Of a stretch of DNA of 64,000 nucleotides, positions 26,258-35,772 are shown piece by piece. Source of the DNA: Acidobacteria bacterium UBA2161 (lineage in GTDB: Bacteria; Acidobacteriota; Vicinamibacteria; Vicinamibacterales; UBA823); contig DCWN01000030.1 in NCBI GenBank assembly GCA_002328835.1, positions 46,697 through 110,696 of the forward strand, written 5' to 3'. The position numbers and the translations under genes were made by a program. Below the pieces are notes generated by a model. It had not been told where the DNA came from. It worked only from the letters and a program-made list of their open reading frames with translations, and ran no database searches. Within the stretch, counting starts at the first letter, position 1, and every line of letters begins with the position of its first letter.

Positions 26258-26665
26258 ATGGCCCTCGACGAAAGCAACGTCTTCGTGAAGAAGCCAGAAA
26301 CGCGACCCGGGCGCTACCAGTGCCCCAGGTGTCGGCGGACGGGCGAGTACAGCATCCGGTGGGTCCGCCACTCGAAGAAGGCCAAGCCGCCGGCCGGGGC
26401 CGACCGGGAGGACCAGGCCCGATTCGCGAAGCTGCGCGACTACCTCCTCCGCCTCGATGACGACGTGACATGCACGGAGTGTGGCAAGAAATTCGAGATT
26501 CCGTCGCAGCACTCGTTGATGTTCGTGGATCAGATCGCCGGCCTGCCTAACGCAGACGAACTCGAACGCGAGATCGCCGCCGCGTCGGACACGCCCGAAC
26601 CCGAGCCGGAACGGAAGCCGGAGCTCCCCGCCCGCTTCACGCGGAAATCGACCGGCTGGAAGTAG
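26258..26665 (+). CDS. Small zinc-ribbon-like protein
   Basis: 135 residues from ATG 26258; the frame stays open upstream into the E1 gene, but that part has no recognisable content. Two CxxC pairs (C-P-R-C near 22-25 and C-T-E-C near 74-77) should bind one zinc ion. The stretch between is basic, the tail is rich in P and E (EPEPERKPELP) and ends basic. No known enzyme motif is present. It is a lone gene, followed by a weak CGTCC/GGACG hairpin with TCTTTT at 26710-26733. Function unknown. Confidence 0.6.
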   Translation: MALDESNVFVKKPETRPGRYQCPRCRRTGEYSIRWVRHSKKAKPPAGADREDQARFAKLRDYLLRLDDDVTCTECGKKFEIPSQHSLMFVDQIAGLPNADELEREIAAASDTPEPEPERKPELPARFTRKSTGWK

Positions 26666-26752
26666 CGGGCCGCGCCGCCGGCGCCGGCCAACCGTAGCTC
26701 CCCGGCAAGCGTCCAAAGGACGATCCCTCTTTTCGGTCAGGAAGGAAGGGGT

Positions 26753-29229
26753 GTGAGCGGAGCGCGAACGGCCTGGGGAGCGAGTGTGCTCGCGGTATCG
26801 CTGCTGCTCTGGCCTCAGGTCTTGGGCGCGCAGGACCGGACCAGCGGAGCCGACGCAGACGCTGACGGCGAGCCATTCGCCGCAGCCAAGGCCGGCAAGT
26901 TGCTCGGCGCGCACCGGATCCGCGGGCGGGCACCCCTCATCGACGGCCAGCTCGACGACGAGGTCTGGGAACTAGCCGGCGCCATCGGCGACCTCGTGCA
27001 GTGGGAGCCCGAGAACATGGCGCCGCTGAGCGAGCGCACGGTCGCCCAGGTCGCATTCGACACGCGCTACATCTACGTGGCGGTCCGGTGTTTCGACAGC
27101 TCGCCCGAAGGCGTCATCGCCGGACTCGGCCGTCGCGACAACTTCCCGCCCACGGATCAGATCAGTATCGGCTTCGATCCCCGCCACGATCATCAGACGG
27201 CGTACGTCTTCGAAACCAATCCGTCCGGGGTTCAGAGCGACATGCGTCGGTTCGACGACACGCGCCAGGACCGCGACTACGACGCGGTATGGGAGGTCGT
27301 CGCGCGCACGACGCCCGACGGCTGGGTCGCCGAATTTCGCGTCCCCTTCTCCCAGATGCGCTTCACCGTGCCGGCAGACGCCGAGGCGGTCTGGGGTTTC
27401 AACGTCCGCCGGACGATTCAGCGCAAGGGCGAAGAGGGCGAGTGGGTCGGACGCCCGCGCGGCGAGCGCGGGAACGTCTCGCGCTGGGGGCACCTGGTCT
27501 TCGACGCGCAGGCCCTCGCCCCCCCCCACGACGCATGGAGGTGCTCCCCTACGTTCTCGCCGGTCGGACCGACCCGGCCGGCACCAGCGATGCCGACCTC
27601 ACCGGAGCCGTCGGCGCCGACGTTCGGCTCGGCGTCGGACCGGGCGCGACGCTCTCGGCCACGGTGAACCCCGACTTCGCGCAGGTCGAACAGGACCCCG
27701 CCGTCCTCAACCTGACGGTGTTCGAGACGTTCTTTCCCGAACGGCGCCCGTTCTTTCTGGAGGACGCCAGGACGTTCCTTCCGGGGGTCCAGCAGTTCCA
27801 GCTCTTTCATTCGCGCCGGATCGGCCGGCAACCCGGATATCTCGACCTCGAACCCGACGACGAGATCGTCGACCGCCCCGCGGAAACGACGATTCTCGGT
27901 GCCGCGAAGCTGACCGGCAAGAGTGGGTCGTGGACCTACGGCGGGCTCACTGCCGTCACGGCGCCGGAGTACGCCACGGTCGAGACCGACGGGCGCCGGG
28001 CGGAACGCCTCATCGAACCGCTCACCTCCTACAGCGTCGGCCGTCTCCAGCGCGATGTCGGGAGTAACTCCAACGTCGGCGGCCTGATGACCGTCGTCAA
28101 CCGTGACAGCGCGGCCGACGCGTTCACGGCCGGCTTCGACCACAGCCTGCGCTGGAGCAGCAACGAGTGGCAGTGGAACGGCTCGTACGCGGCCACCCAC
28201 GCACCGGGCGACGGCGGCATCCGGACCGGCACGGGCATGGTCTCCAACCTGTCGTACGAGAGGAAGCACGCCGGCCTGATCGTGTTCTCGACCCGGATCG
28301 ATCCCGACTTTCGGGTCAACGACGTCGGGTTCCTGCGCGGCCGGGTCGACTTCCAGCAGGCGGGATTCGGCGTGAACGGCGGGCAGCCCGACCCATGGGG
28401 AATCTTCAGGAACGTCCAACTGTTCGGCAACGTCGGCCGGATCTGGAATACGGACGGCCTGAACCTGGGTCGGTTCTACAACGGTGGCATCAACGCACAG
28501 TTCCGCAACTTCTGGCGGCTGGCCGCCTTCGCTGGCGGCAATGCCGAACGGCAAGACGACCTCGACACGCGCGGCGGCCCGCCGATTCTTCGCCCACCGC
28601 TCTCGTTCGTGAACTTCTTCCTCAACTCCGACTCGCGGAAGACCTGGCGGATCGGGGTCAACGGCAACGGGGCGCGTTCGAAGGACGGCAGCTGGAACGT
28701 CCGGCTCGGCCCAAACGTCACGCTCCAGCCTTCACCCCGGCTACAGCTGAGTCTGGCGGCGAACTACAACTTCGCGGACGAGATGGCGCAGTGGATCAAG
28801 AACATCGACGTCACGGGCAACGGCGAGACCGACCATGTGTACGGGCGGCTGCGTCGAGACGTGCTGGACATCACCGTGCGGTCGACGTTCGCCATCCACC
28901 GGGACATGACGCTCGAGCTGTTCCTGCAGCCGTTCGTGGCCGTCGGCGACTACACCGACATCAAGCGCCTCGCCCGGCCACACTCCTACGAGTTCGAGCC
29001 TGCGATGCTGCCGGACGACCCCGACTTCAACACGAAGTCGCTGCGCGGCAACGTCGTGCTCCGCTGGGAGTACCTGCGGGGTAGCACGTTGTTCTTCGTC
29101 TGGAACGTCTCGGCGGTCGACCGGGCGCGGCCCGGGAACTTCTCCCCCCTGGACGACCTGACCGGAGCGTTCGGCGCCGACGGAACCCACTCGCTCATGG
29201 TGAAGACGACTTTCTGGTGGAGCCGGTAG
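26753..29229 (+). pseudogene. CBM9/DUF5916-type outer-membrane protein gene, split by a frameshift at a C9 run
   Basis: Two reading frames make one protein. From GTG 26753 (after GGAAGGAAGGGG), 258 residues give a signal peptide and a CBM9-like domain: PLIDGQLDDEVWE, FDTRYIYVAVRCFDS, VWEVVARTTPDGWVAEFRVP. The frame then runs out of register and stops at 27667. The other frame begins at about 27526, ATG 27535 being inside it, and gives MEVLPYVLAG, NPDFAQVEQDPAVLNLT, FFPERRPFFLE and a beta-barrel-like end to W-S-R at 29220-29228. This is the known DUF5916 arrangement, so the halves belong together. The break is at nine C (27519-27527); one more C joins them as LAPPPRRMEVLPY. Possible causes are a sequencing error, phase variation or a real lesion. 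Confidence 0.85.
27519..27527 (+). repeat. Homopolymer run of nine C inside a split gene
   Basis: Nine consecutive C at the exact point where the DUF5916-type gene changes frame. Ten (or seven) C would restore a single open frame. Such runs slip in replication and are also prone to sequencing error. Confidence 0.9.
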
Positions 29230-29274
29230 AAGATGCCCGATCCCTGATAGTCTGCAATCCAAGGAGAACACACC

Positions 29275-30309
29275 ATGGATCAGAGAGTCATCGACATCGG
29301 CGGGGTGCGCGTGCCGCCGGTCCCAACGAGAACGATCGGGATGGGCGTGCTCGCGTTAGTCATCGTCTCGGGACTGTTCAACACGCTCTACCAGATACAA
29401 CCGGAGGAAGTCGGCGTGGTGCTGAGGTTCGGGCGCTACGTGCGGACGAGCGAGCCGGGCCTGCGCGCCAAGCTGCCATTCGCCGAAACGGTGCTGAAGG
29501 TACCGGTGCAGCGCCAGCTCAAGCAGGAGTTCGGCTTCCGCACGGTCGAGGCTGGAGTCCGCAGCACCTTCTCGGAGCGGCAATTCGCCGACGAGGCGGT
29601 CATGCTCACGGGCGATCTGAACGTCGCCGTCGTCGAATGGATCGTGCAGTATCGCGTGTCAGATCCGTACGAGTACCTATTCAAGGTCCGCAACCTCGAA
29701 GGCACGTTCGGCGCGATGAACGAGGCGGTCATGCGCGAGGTCGTCGGCGACCGGACGGTCACCGAGGTCCTGACGGTCGGCCGGCAGGACATCGAGACGC
29801 AGGTCGAAGAGCAACTGCAGGCGCTCGTGGGCCAGTACGAGATGGGGATCACGGTCGAGCAGGTCGTCCTGCAGGACGTGAACCCGCCCGACCCGGTCAA
29901 GCCGTCGTGGGACGAGGTCAACCAGGCGCAGCAACAGCGCGACCGGCTGATCAACGAGGCACGCGCCGAATACAACGCGATCATCCCGCGCGCCCGCGGC
30001 GAAGCGCAGCAAGCCGTGCTTCAGGCCGAGGGCTACGCGCTCGACCGCGTCAACCGCGCCCAGGGCGACGCGGCTCGCTTCACCGCGATCTACGACGCCT
30101 ACCGCCAGGCGCCGGAGGTCACGCGGCGGCGGCTGTACCTGGAGACGATGCAGCGGGTGCTGCCCCAGGTCGGCGGCAAGCTCTACCTGGCCGAAGGCGC
30201 CAGCGGCGTCCTCCCGCTCTTGTCGCTCGACGCGCTGCAGCAGCGGATCGCGAGCGGCGCTCCCCCGCCGCCGCCAGCGGCGCCAGCCGATACAGGAGGT
30301 GATCGATGA
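29275..30309 (+). CDS. hflK: FtsH protease modulator HflK
   Basis: A 344-residue membrane-anchored SPFH/prohibitin-domain protein. With HflC it forms a large periplasm-facing ring around FtsH and modulates membrane-protein degradation (established for Escherichia coli). One N-terminal membrane helix is at about 22-44. The SPFH domain includes VVLRFGRYVRTSEPGLRAKLPF, and QDVNPPDPVKPSWDEVNQAQQ is typical of HflK. The C-terminal end is proline-rich. CCAAGGAG precedes the ATG, and its stop overlaps the hflC start. Confidence 0.94.
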   Translation: MDQRVIDIGGVRVPPVPTRTIGMGVLALVIVSGLFNTLYQIQPEEVGVVLRFGRYVRTSEPGLRAKLPFAETVLKVPVQRQLKQEFGFRTVEAGVRSTFSERQFADEAVMLTGDLNVAVVEWIVQYRVSDPYEYLFKVRNLEGTFGAMNEAVMREVVGDRTVTEVLTVGRQDIETQVEEQLQALVGQYEMGITVEQVVLQDVNPPDPVKPSWDEVNQAQQQRDRLINEARAEYNAIIPRARGEAQQAVLQAEGYALDRVNRAQGDAARFTAIYDAYRQAPEVTRRRLYLETMQRVLPQVGGKLYLAEGASGVLPLLSLDALQQRIASGAPPPPPAAPADTGGDR

Positions 30310-31238
30310 GCCCACGCACTATCACCCAACTCGTCGTGCTCGTGGCCGCGCTCGTGGTGCTGTCGAGCGCCGCCTATCAGGTTCGCGAAGTCGACCAGGT
30401 CATCATCACGCAGTTCGGTAACCCCATTGGCGATCCGGTCACTGAGCCCGGCCTGCACTTCAAGGTGCCGTTCATCCAGGATGCCAACTACTTCGAGAAG
30501 CGTTTTCTCGAATGGGACGGCAGTCCGAATCAGGTGCCGACGAAGGACAAGCGCTTCATCTGGGTCGACACCTATGCCCGCTGGCGCATCACCGACCCGT
30601 TGCTGTTCTTTCAGCGGCTCCAGAACGAACGTGGCGCGCAATCTCGCCTCGACGACATCCTGGATGGTGAAACGCGGAACTCCGTGGCGCGGTACGACCT
30701 GATCGAGATCGTCCGCAGCAGTAACCGGGATCCCGACGACGTCCTGGTCGAGTCGGAGGAGGAGGCGGCCATCCTGGACCAGATCGAGATGGGTCGTCAG
30801 CAGATCGCGGCCGAGATTCTCGAGCGGGCGGCGGGCAGCACCGCCGATCTGGGTATCGAGCTGCTCGACTTACGACTGAAGCGGATCAACTACGTCGAAG
30901 AGGTCCAGCAGGACGTCTTCGCGCGGATGATCGCCGAACGTCAGCGAATCGCCGAGGAGTTCAGGTCCGAAGGCGAGGGCGAGGCCGCGCGCATCGGCGG
31001 AGAACGCGAGCGCGACCTCCGGCGGATCCAGTCCGAGGCCTACCGCACCGCGGAGGAGCTGCGGGGTGTGGCCGATGCCGAGGCGACGGCGGTCTACGGC
31101 AACGCCTACACCCGGGACGCTGACTTCTACGCGTTCACGAAGGCGATGGAGACCTACGAGCAGACGATGGACCCGTCCACGGTCTTCATTCTGGGCACGG
31201 ACAACGAGCTACTCCGATACCTGGAGCAGCCGCAGTAG
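30306..31238 (+). CDS. hflC: FtsH protease modulator HflC
   Basis: The 310-residue partner of HflK. N-terminal membrane helix at about 7-25, then SPFH domain starting VDQVIITQFGNPIGDPVTEPG. LGIELLDLRLKRINYVEEVQQDVFARM and the AEEFRSEGEGEAARI helix are family landmarks. AGGAGGTG stands before the ATG, which overlaps the hflK stop by four bases. A 10-bp perfect hairpin lies past the stop. Confidence 0.94.
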   Translation: MSPRTITQLVVLVAALVVLSSAAYQVREVDQVIITQFGNPIGDPVTEPGLHFKVPFIQDANYFEKRFLEWDGSPNQVPTKDKRFIWVDTYARWRITDPLLFFQRLQNERGAQSRLDDILDGETRNSVARYDLIEIVRSSNRDPDDVLVESEEEAAILDQIEMGRQQIAAEILERAAGSTADLGIELLDLRLKRINYVEEVQQDVFARMIAERQRIAEEFRSEGEGEAARIGGERERDLRRIQSEAYRTAEELRGVADAEATAVYGNAYTRDADFYAFTKAMETYEQTMDPSTVFILGTDNELLRYLEQPQ

Positions 31239-31271
31239 GCGCCGCGCCGCGAAATCCATGGTGGGGAGGGA

Positions 31272-31305
31272 GCCGGCCCGAGCGTCCGCCGACGATCGGG
31301 CCGGC
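31272..31305. terminator. Hairpin between convergent hflC and DJ-1-like gene
   Basis: GCCGGCCCGA (31272-31281) pairs perfectly with TCGGGCCGGC (31296-31305) over a 14-base loop. It lies between two convergent gene ends and could serve both. No T-run. Confidence 0.55.
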
Positions 31306-31323
31306 CACACTCTCGCCCTTGGG

Positions 31324-31965
31324 CTAGTTCGCCGCGTTCAACGATTCGATGAACGCCCGCGTCAGATCGGTCGTACCGTCCGGTAGATTCAGGCCGCGCG
31401 ACGCCAAAGGACAGATCCCCGCCGTCGAGAGGTTGCCGTCGCGCATCACGCCGGTGCCGCGGTAGGTGCCGCCGCGGAACTCTGGCTCGGCCTCGAGGTC
31501 GACTTCGCCCTCGTAGGCGTACTCCTTGCCGACGACGCCCCCCGCCTGCGCCACGAGCGCCACCGAACCGCGTGACGCCGCGATCGGTTTGCCGCTGGCC
31601 ACGGCGGTCTCCAGCAAGGCGATCGCCTCTGACGGAACCGGCGTGCCCGGCGCCGGCGCCATGCACGGCAGGATGAAACCCGCGTAGCTGGACGCGTCGA
31701 CGTCGGTCAGTTTCAGGTCAGGCTGGACTCTTGCGTCGCCGGCCTCCATCAGGGTGCCCGCCGCGGTCGCGATTTCGACCGAGTAACCGGCCTCCTCGAT
31801 CATCGTCTTCATGACGCCGACTTCCTCGGTCAGCATCAGATGGAGGTCGCGCGAACCGTCCAGCACGAACATCAGAACTTTCTGGGGTTCCTGGGCGCTG
31901 GCCATCGACAGCGGCAGCGCGAGGGCCACGGCAACGAGAGCGATGCAGCTAGGAGAACGACGCAT
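31324..31965 (-). CDS. Secreted DJ-1/PfpI-like protein
   Basis: 213 residues with a signal peptide (about 1-24, ending ASAQ), then a DJ-1/PfpI-like fold: KVLMFVLDG first strand, LTDVDASSYAGFILPC and, at the nucleophile elbow, PIAASRGSVALVAQAGGVVGKEYAY. The family normally has a cysteine in the A-I-C-H-G position; here the aligned loop reads AASRGS, so the reactive cysteine is missing. Other cysteines (LPCMAP, GICPLA) are elsewhere. The product may bind rather than catalyse. CAAGGAGGATGCC precedes the ATG, and the palindrome at 31993-32008 lies in its promoter region. Confidence 0.8.
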   Translation of the reverse strand: MRRSPSCIALVAVALALPLSMASAQEPQKVLMFVLDGSRDLHLMLTEEVGVMKTMIEEAGYSVEIATAAGTLMEAGDARVQPDLKLTDVDASSYAGFILPCMAPAPGTPVPSEAIALLETAVASGKPIAASRGSVALVAQAGGVVGKEYAYEGEVDLEAEPEFRGGTYRGTGVMRDGNLSTAGICPLASRGLNLPDGTTDLTRAFIESLNAAN

Positions 31966-31992
31966 GGCATCCTCCTTGTTCGAGAACGTAAC

Positions 31993-32008
31993 GTCTGTAC
32001 ATACAGAC
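31993..32008. promoter_or_regulatory. 16-bp inverted repeat, candidate operator of the DJ-1-like gene
   Basis: GTCTGTA-CA-TACAGAC has perfect 7-base arms with a two-base centre. It sits 28-43 bases before the ATG at 31965, in a locally AT-richer stretch, where a repressor would block the promoter. The TGTAnnTACA core recalls BlaI/CopY- or PadR-type sites only loosely. No regulator gene is adjacent. Confidence 0.5.
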
Positions 32009-32216
32009 TTCCATCGAGGGCGTCAACGGCCTACCGCCACGCGCCAGGGCGCCCTCGAGCGACCGCCGCCGCGAACACTCGTGTCCCCGAAAGGGGACTC
32101 GGCCGCGCGCGCCGCTCGATTCACGACGCAAGGCGCCGGTGGAAACCGCGTCGCCCGCCTGGCACGAAGCCTGCTACATAGCCGGTGGGAGGCTCCCCAA
32201 GAAAGGAACGTGAGCG

Positions 32217-32954
32217 ATGACGACACGACCTGCACGCATTCGGAGCATCGTGGCTCTGTCGGTTCTGGCGATCGTTGGGGCAGCGGTACATGCGTCGGCT
32301 CAGACCGATCTGCAGGCCCAGGTCACACCGGTCCTCGAACCGCTCGTAGAGGACTTGGCCGTTGAAGTCGCGGCCGACGGCGTCGTCACTCTCGGCGGCT
32401 CCGTGCCGAGCGTCTGGGCCAAGGATCGGGCCATTCGACGCGCGATCGACGTGGACGGCGTCGACTCGATCGTCAGCGAGTTGACGATCATGCGCGCCGA
32501 GAGTGACGCCGCGCTGGCTGACGCGGTTGCGGATCGAATCCGCGGCTACGTCCACTACTCGATCTTCGACAATGTGGACGTCCACGTGAAGGACGGCTTC
32601 GTCACCCTGGTCGGCCACGTCCGTGAAGGCGTCGGTCAGCGAGACCTCACGGAGACGGTCGCGCAGGTCCACGGGACGCAGGGCGTCGCGGACCGGATCG
32701 AGGCGCTGCCCGCCGGCGACGATCGGGTGCGGGCGCGCATCGCCAGGCTTATCTATCGTCATCCGCAGTTTCAGAAGTACCTGTTCCGGCGCCACCCGCC
32801 GATCCGGATCATCGTCCACCAGGCCGACGTGACGCTCGTCGGGGAGGTGGGGTCGAAGCTCGAGAAGGTGCTCGCCTCGCATCTGGCGCTCGGCGCCTTC
32901 GGTGTGTTGAACGTGAGGAACCAGCTGCGGATCGAGACCGCGTCTGGCGACTAG
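32217..32954 (+). CDS. Secreted BON-domain protein
   Basis: A 245-residue exported protein (signal peptide about 1-28, ending VHASAQ) with three BON-like units, each having a V-x-V/T-L-x-G-x-V strand pair: GVVTLGGSVPS (about 55-65), DGFVTLVGHVREG (about 124-136) and ADVTLVGEVGSK (near 202-213). BON domains bind membranes or ligands and are common in osmotically induced or envelope proteins (OsmY type). AAAGGAACGTGAG precedes the start. Lone gene; a hairpin follows the stop. Confidence 0.85.
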   Translation: MTTRPARIRSIVALSVLAIVGAAVHASAQTDLQAQVTPVLEPLVEDLAVEVAADGVVTLGGSVPSVWAKDRAIRRAIDVDGVDSIVSELTIMRAESDAALADAVADRIRGYVHYSIFDNVDVHVKDGFVTLVGHVREGVGQRDLTETVAQVHGTQGVADRIEALPAGDDRVRARIARLIYRHPQFQKYLFRRHPPIRIIVHQADVTLVGEVGSKLEKVLASHLALGAFGVLNVRNQLRIETASGD

Positions 32955-32978
32955 CTCGCCAGCTAACGCCTGGGGCAC

Positions 32979-33001
32979 GGCCGGGGGGCGAACCCCTGGC
33001 C
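32979..33001. terminator. Hairpin between convergent BON and Yip1 genes
   Basis: GGCC-G-GGGG pairs with CCCC-T-GGCC (one G-T pair) across a 5-base loop, about 25 bases after the BON stop. No T-run follows. Confidence 0.4.
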
Positions 33002-33047
33002 GCCGCTCTCACGCGCTGGGCCGGCCGCGAGACTCGACGCGGCCGCC

Positions 33048-33581
33048 TCAGCCGACCGTTGGCCCGAGGAGCACGCCGAGCAAGAACGCCAGCCCCAGAC
33101 TCAGGCTGAGCGCGACCGCGCAGACTGCGACCGCATGGAGCGTCGTGGCGTAGTCGAGCGCCTGCCTGATGGCCACGACCATCGCCGCGAACATCCAAAT
33201 CCAGGTGACCACGTAGACCCCAAGGGTCACGGCCGGGAGCGCCGCGAACACTTGCAGCAGTCCGGGCGCCGCCGCGAAGCCAACGGTCCGCAGCAACTCG
33301 CCCATGTCGACGCGCGTCGCCGACTCTGACAGCCACCGTCCACCGATCTGCAGCACCAGGACCGCCCATGCCGCCCAGGTCACGAGCGCCATGGCCGTCA
33401 CGCTCACCTGAACGGACAGTTCCGGCCCCCTCCAGCCTGCACTCCCGAGCCCGGCCGCCAGACTCGACAGCAGCACAACGGCCAGCGCTTGCCACCCTGC
33501 GGACCGATCGCGCTCGATCTCCTCGTACACCGAGGCGTCGAGCAGGGCCGCACGCATGAGTCGATAGGTAAAGACGATCAT
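33048..33581 (-). CDS. Yip1-like integral membrane protein
   Basis: A 177-residue, mostly hydrophobic protein with about five membrane helices. The opening RLMRAALLDASVYEEIERDRSAGWQALAVV-type pattern (soluble helix, then helix 1) and the GELLRTVGFAAAPGLLQ stretch (about 94-110) fit bacterial Yip1/YIPF members. The function of these in bacteria is unknown. It is a single gene. Confidence 0.75.
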   Translation of the reverse strand: MIVFTYRLMRAALLDASVYEEIERDRSAGWQALAVVLLSSLAAGLGSAGWRGPELSVQVSVTAMALVTWAAWAVLVLQIGGRWLSESATRVDMGELLRTVGFAAAPGLLQVFAALPAVTLGVYVVTWIWMFAAMVVAIRQALDYATTLHAVAVCAVALSLSLGLAFLLGVLLGPTVG

Positions 33582-33677
33582 CTCGGACCACGATAGCCCC
33601 AGCCACCTCGTCCGACAAGGCGACCGTCATTCCGGCCTCACTCGGGGACCTCTCCCCCCGGCGATCCGCGTCGTCGG

Positions 33678-35645
33678 CTAGCCCCGTCGAAACAGCACCG
33701 CCGCGGCGTCCAGCGCATCGCGGTCGCCAACGAGGATCGCCGTATCCCCCGCCCGGTAGCAGAAACCGGGATCGCGCTCGTAGATCGGATGGCCGTCGCG
33801 GATGACCGCCACCTGCACAGCGCCCGTCTTCTTGCGTAGATCGATCGTCAACGGGTTCCCGCCCAGCGCCGCCGCGCCTTCCTCCACCTCGACCAGATCC
33901 AGGGCGTCGTGGATACTCAGGTGTTTCAGCGCGTCCAGCCGGAGGTCGGGCATTGACTGGCCCCGCAACAACCCGTAGTGCTCCGATCGCACCGCATCAA
34001 GTTCGCGGGCAATCCGCGTCTGCGGAATCTCGTAGCTCTCGAGCGCCCGGGCGAATAGTTCGACCGACGCCTCGAACTCCTCGACCACCACTTCGTTCGC
34101 GCCGAGCCGCATCAACTCGTCGATGGCCCGGACGTAACGCGTGCGCACCACGATCGTGGCGTTCGGTGCGACCTCGCGCGCCACGATGACGCCGCGACGC
34201 TCCTCAATCGGCGAGGAGATGGCATAGACGATCAACCGGGCGCCCGCGCAGTTCGCGTGCTCCAGAATGCCGTGGCGCGAGCCGTCACCATAGACGGCCG
34301 GCATCTCGTCGCGCTGGGCCTGCCGCATCAGCTCGGCATTCTGCTCGATGACGACGCAATCGATGCCCGCCGCGCGAAGCATCCTGGCCAGATAGCGCCC
34401 GGCGATGCCGTAGCCGATGATGACCGCGTGATCGCTCCGGCGCTGGGGCGACCCGCTCGGCTCGAAACCCTCGATCGCCGCCGGGTGCGTACCCACGCGA
34501 TTGGCGATCGGGCGGGCCGCCGCGATCAGGAACGGCGTCGCCATCATCGAAAGGGCAGCCACGGTCAGAAAGACCTGATAGTCGTCACCCGCGAACAGTC
34601 CCAGCGGCAGGCCCGCGGCGGCCAGAACGAACGAGAACTCCCCGATCTGCGCGAGGCTGATGCCGCTGATGAGGCCGGTGGCCAGGGGTCGACCACGCAG
34701 CAGCACAGCGCCGGCCGCCACGAGGCTCTTGACGACAACGAGCAGGACGATCGCCCCAAGGAGCAGCGGCACCTGCCCCGCCGCGAACGAGAGGTCCAGC
34801 AGCATCCCGATCGACGTGAAGAAGACGCCGCTGAACAGCGCGCGGAACGGCACGACGTCGGACAGCGCCTGTAGGCCGTACTCCGACTCCGAGATGATCA
34901 AGCCGGCCAGAAAGGCCCCGATCGCGAGGGAGAACCCGAACGACGACGCCACGAGCGCCGTGGCCACCGCGAAGAAGCCGACGCACAGCGTGAACAGCTC
35001 CCGGTCGCGGACGGCGACGACGCGGTCGAGCGTCCACCGAACCACCAGGCGCCCGCCCGCGATGAGTGCGGTCATCGCCGCAAGGCTCACGACGAGGCGG
35101 AGCCACGCACCCTCGCCTGCGCGCGCGTCACCGCCAAGCAGCGGTAGTAGCAGCATCAGCGGCACAATCGCCAGATCCTGGAAGACGAGAATCGACAGCA
35201 CCTCGCGGGCGTGCGGTGTGTCGAGCTCGTCCCGATCGGCGTAGGTCTTGCTCACGACCGCTGTCGACGACATCGCGGCCAGCGCGCCGTAGAACAGACT
35301 CTGGCCGAGCGGCAGGCCAAGCGCCGAGCCGACGGCGGCCCCGATCGCCAGCATGCCCAGCATCTGCGCGCCGCCGGTGACCAGCACGGCGGTGCCCCAC
35401 TCGAGGACCCGCGAGAGCGACAGCTCCAGCCCGATGGCGAAGAGCAGCAGGACGACGCCGATCTCGGAGAGCGCCGCGACTGACTCCACCTCGGGAATCA
35501 GGCCAGCGCCGCGGGGGCCGATCGCGACCCCCACCAGCAGGAAGCCGACCAGGGGCGGCATCCGCAGGCGATGGGCCAGCGCCACGACCGGAATGGCCAG
35601 GCCGACGATGATGGCGAGGTCGCGCAGCACCCCCAGGTCGTTCAT
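33678..35645 (-). CDS. CPA2-family cation/proton antiporter with TrkA domains (KefB-like)
   Basis: A 655-residue inner-membrane antiporter exchanging potassium or sodium for protons. The membrane part (about 1-390) has GFLLVGVAIGPRG, ARE-VLSILVFQDLAIVPL and the KTYADRD loop typical of CPA2. A TrkA-N/RCK domain (about 405-525) follows, with the nucleotide-binding GYGIAGRYLARMLRAAGID and an acidic E at the end of the next strand (CVVIEQ). A TrkA-C domain closes the protein (about 575-655). It is divergent from the ADOP permease across 127 bases. Confidence 0.92.
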   Translation of the reverse strand: MNDLGVLRDLAIIVGLAIPVVALAHRLRMPPLVGFLLVGVAIGPRGAGLIPEVESVAALSEIGVVLLLFAIGLELSLSRVLEWGTAVLVTGGAQMLGMLAIGAAVGSALGLPLGQSLFYGALAAMSSTAVVSKTYADRDELDTPHAREVLSILVFQDLAIVPLMLLLPLLGGDARAGEGAWLRLVVSLAAMTALIAGGRLVVRWTLDRVVAVRDRELFTLCVGFFAVATALVASSFGFSLAIGAFLAGLIISESEYGLQALSDVVPFRALFSGVFFTSIGMLLDLSFAAGQVPLLLGAIVLLVVVKSLVAAGAVLLRGRPLATGLISGISLAQIGEFSFVLAAAGLPLGLFAGDDYQVFLTVAALSMMATPFLIAAARPIANRVGTHPAAIEGFEPSGSPQRRSDHAVIIGYGIAGRYLARMLRAAGIDCVVIEQNAELMRQAQRDEMPAVYGDGSRHGILEHANCAGARLIVYAISSPIEERRGVIVAREVAPNATIVVRTRYVRAIDELMRLGANEVVVEEFEASVELFARALESYEIPQTRIARELDAVRSEHYGLLRGQSMPDLRLDALKHLSIHDALDLVEVEEGAAALGGNPLTIDLRKKTGAVQVAVIRDGHPIYERDPGFCYRAGDTAILVGDRDALDAAAVLFRRG

Positions 35646-35772
35646 CGATTGCTCACCGCGTCACTCACGGTACCGGAACAGAATGGTCTTGCCAAACGCG
35701 CGCCGTGGACGCGCCCGGCCAAGCGGCAGGGGCCTGGCAACCTGAACAGGCTGTCCTACGTCTAGAACCCTG

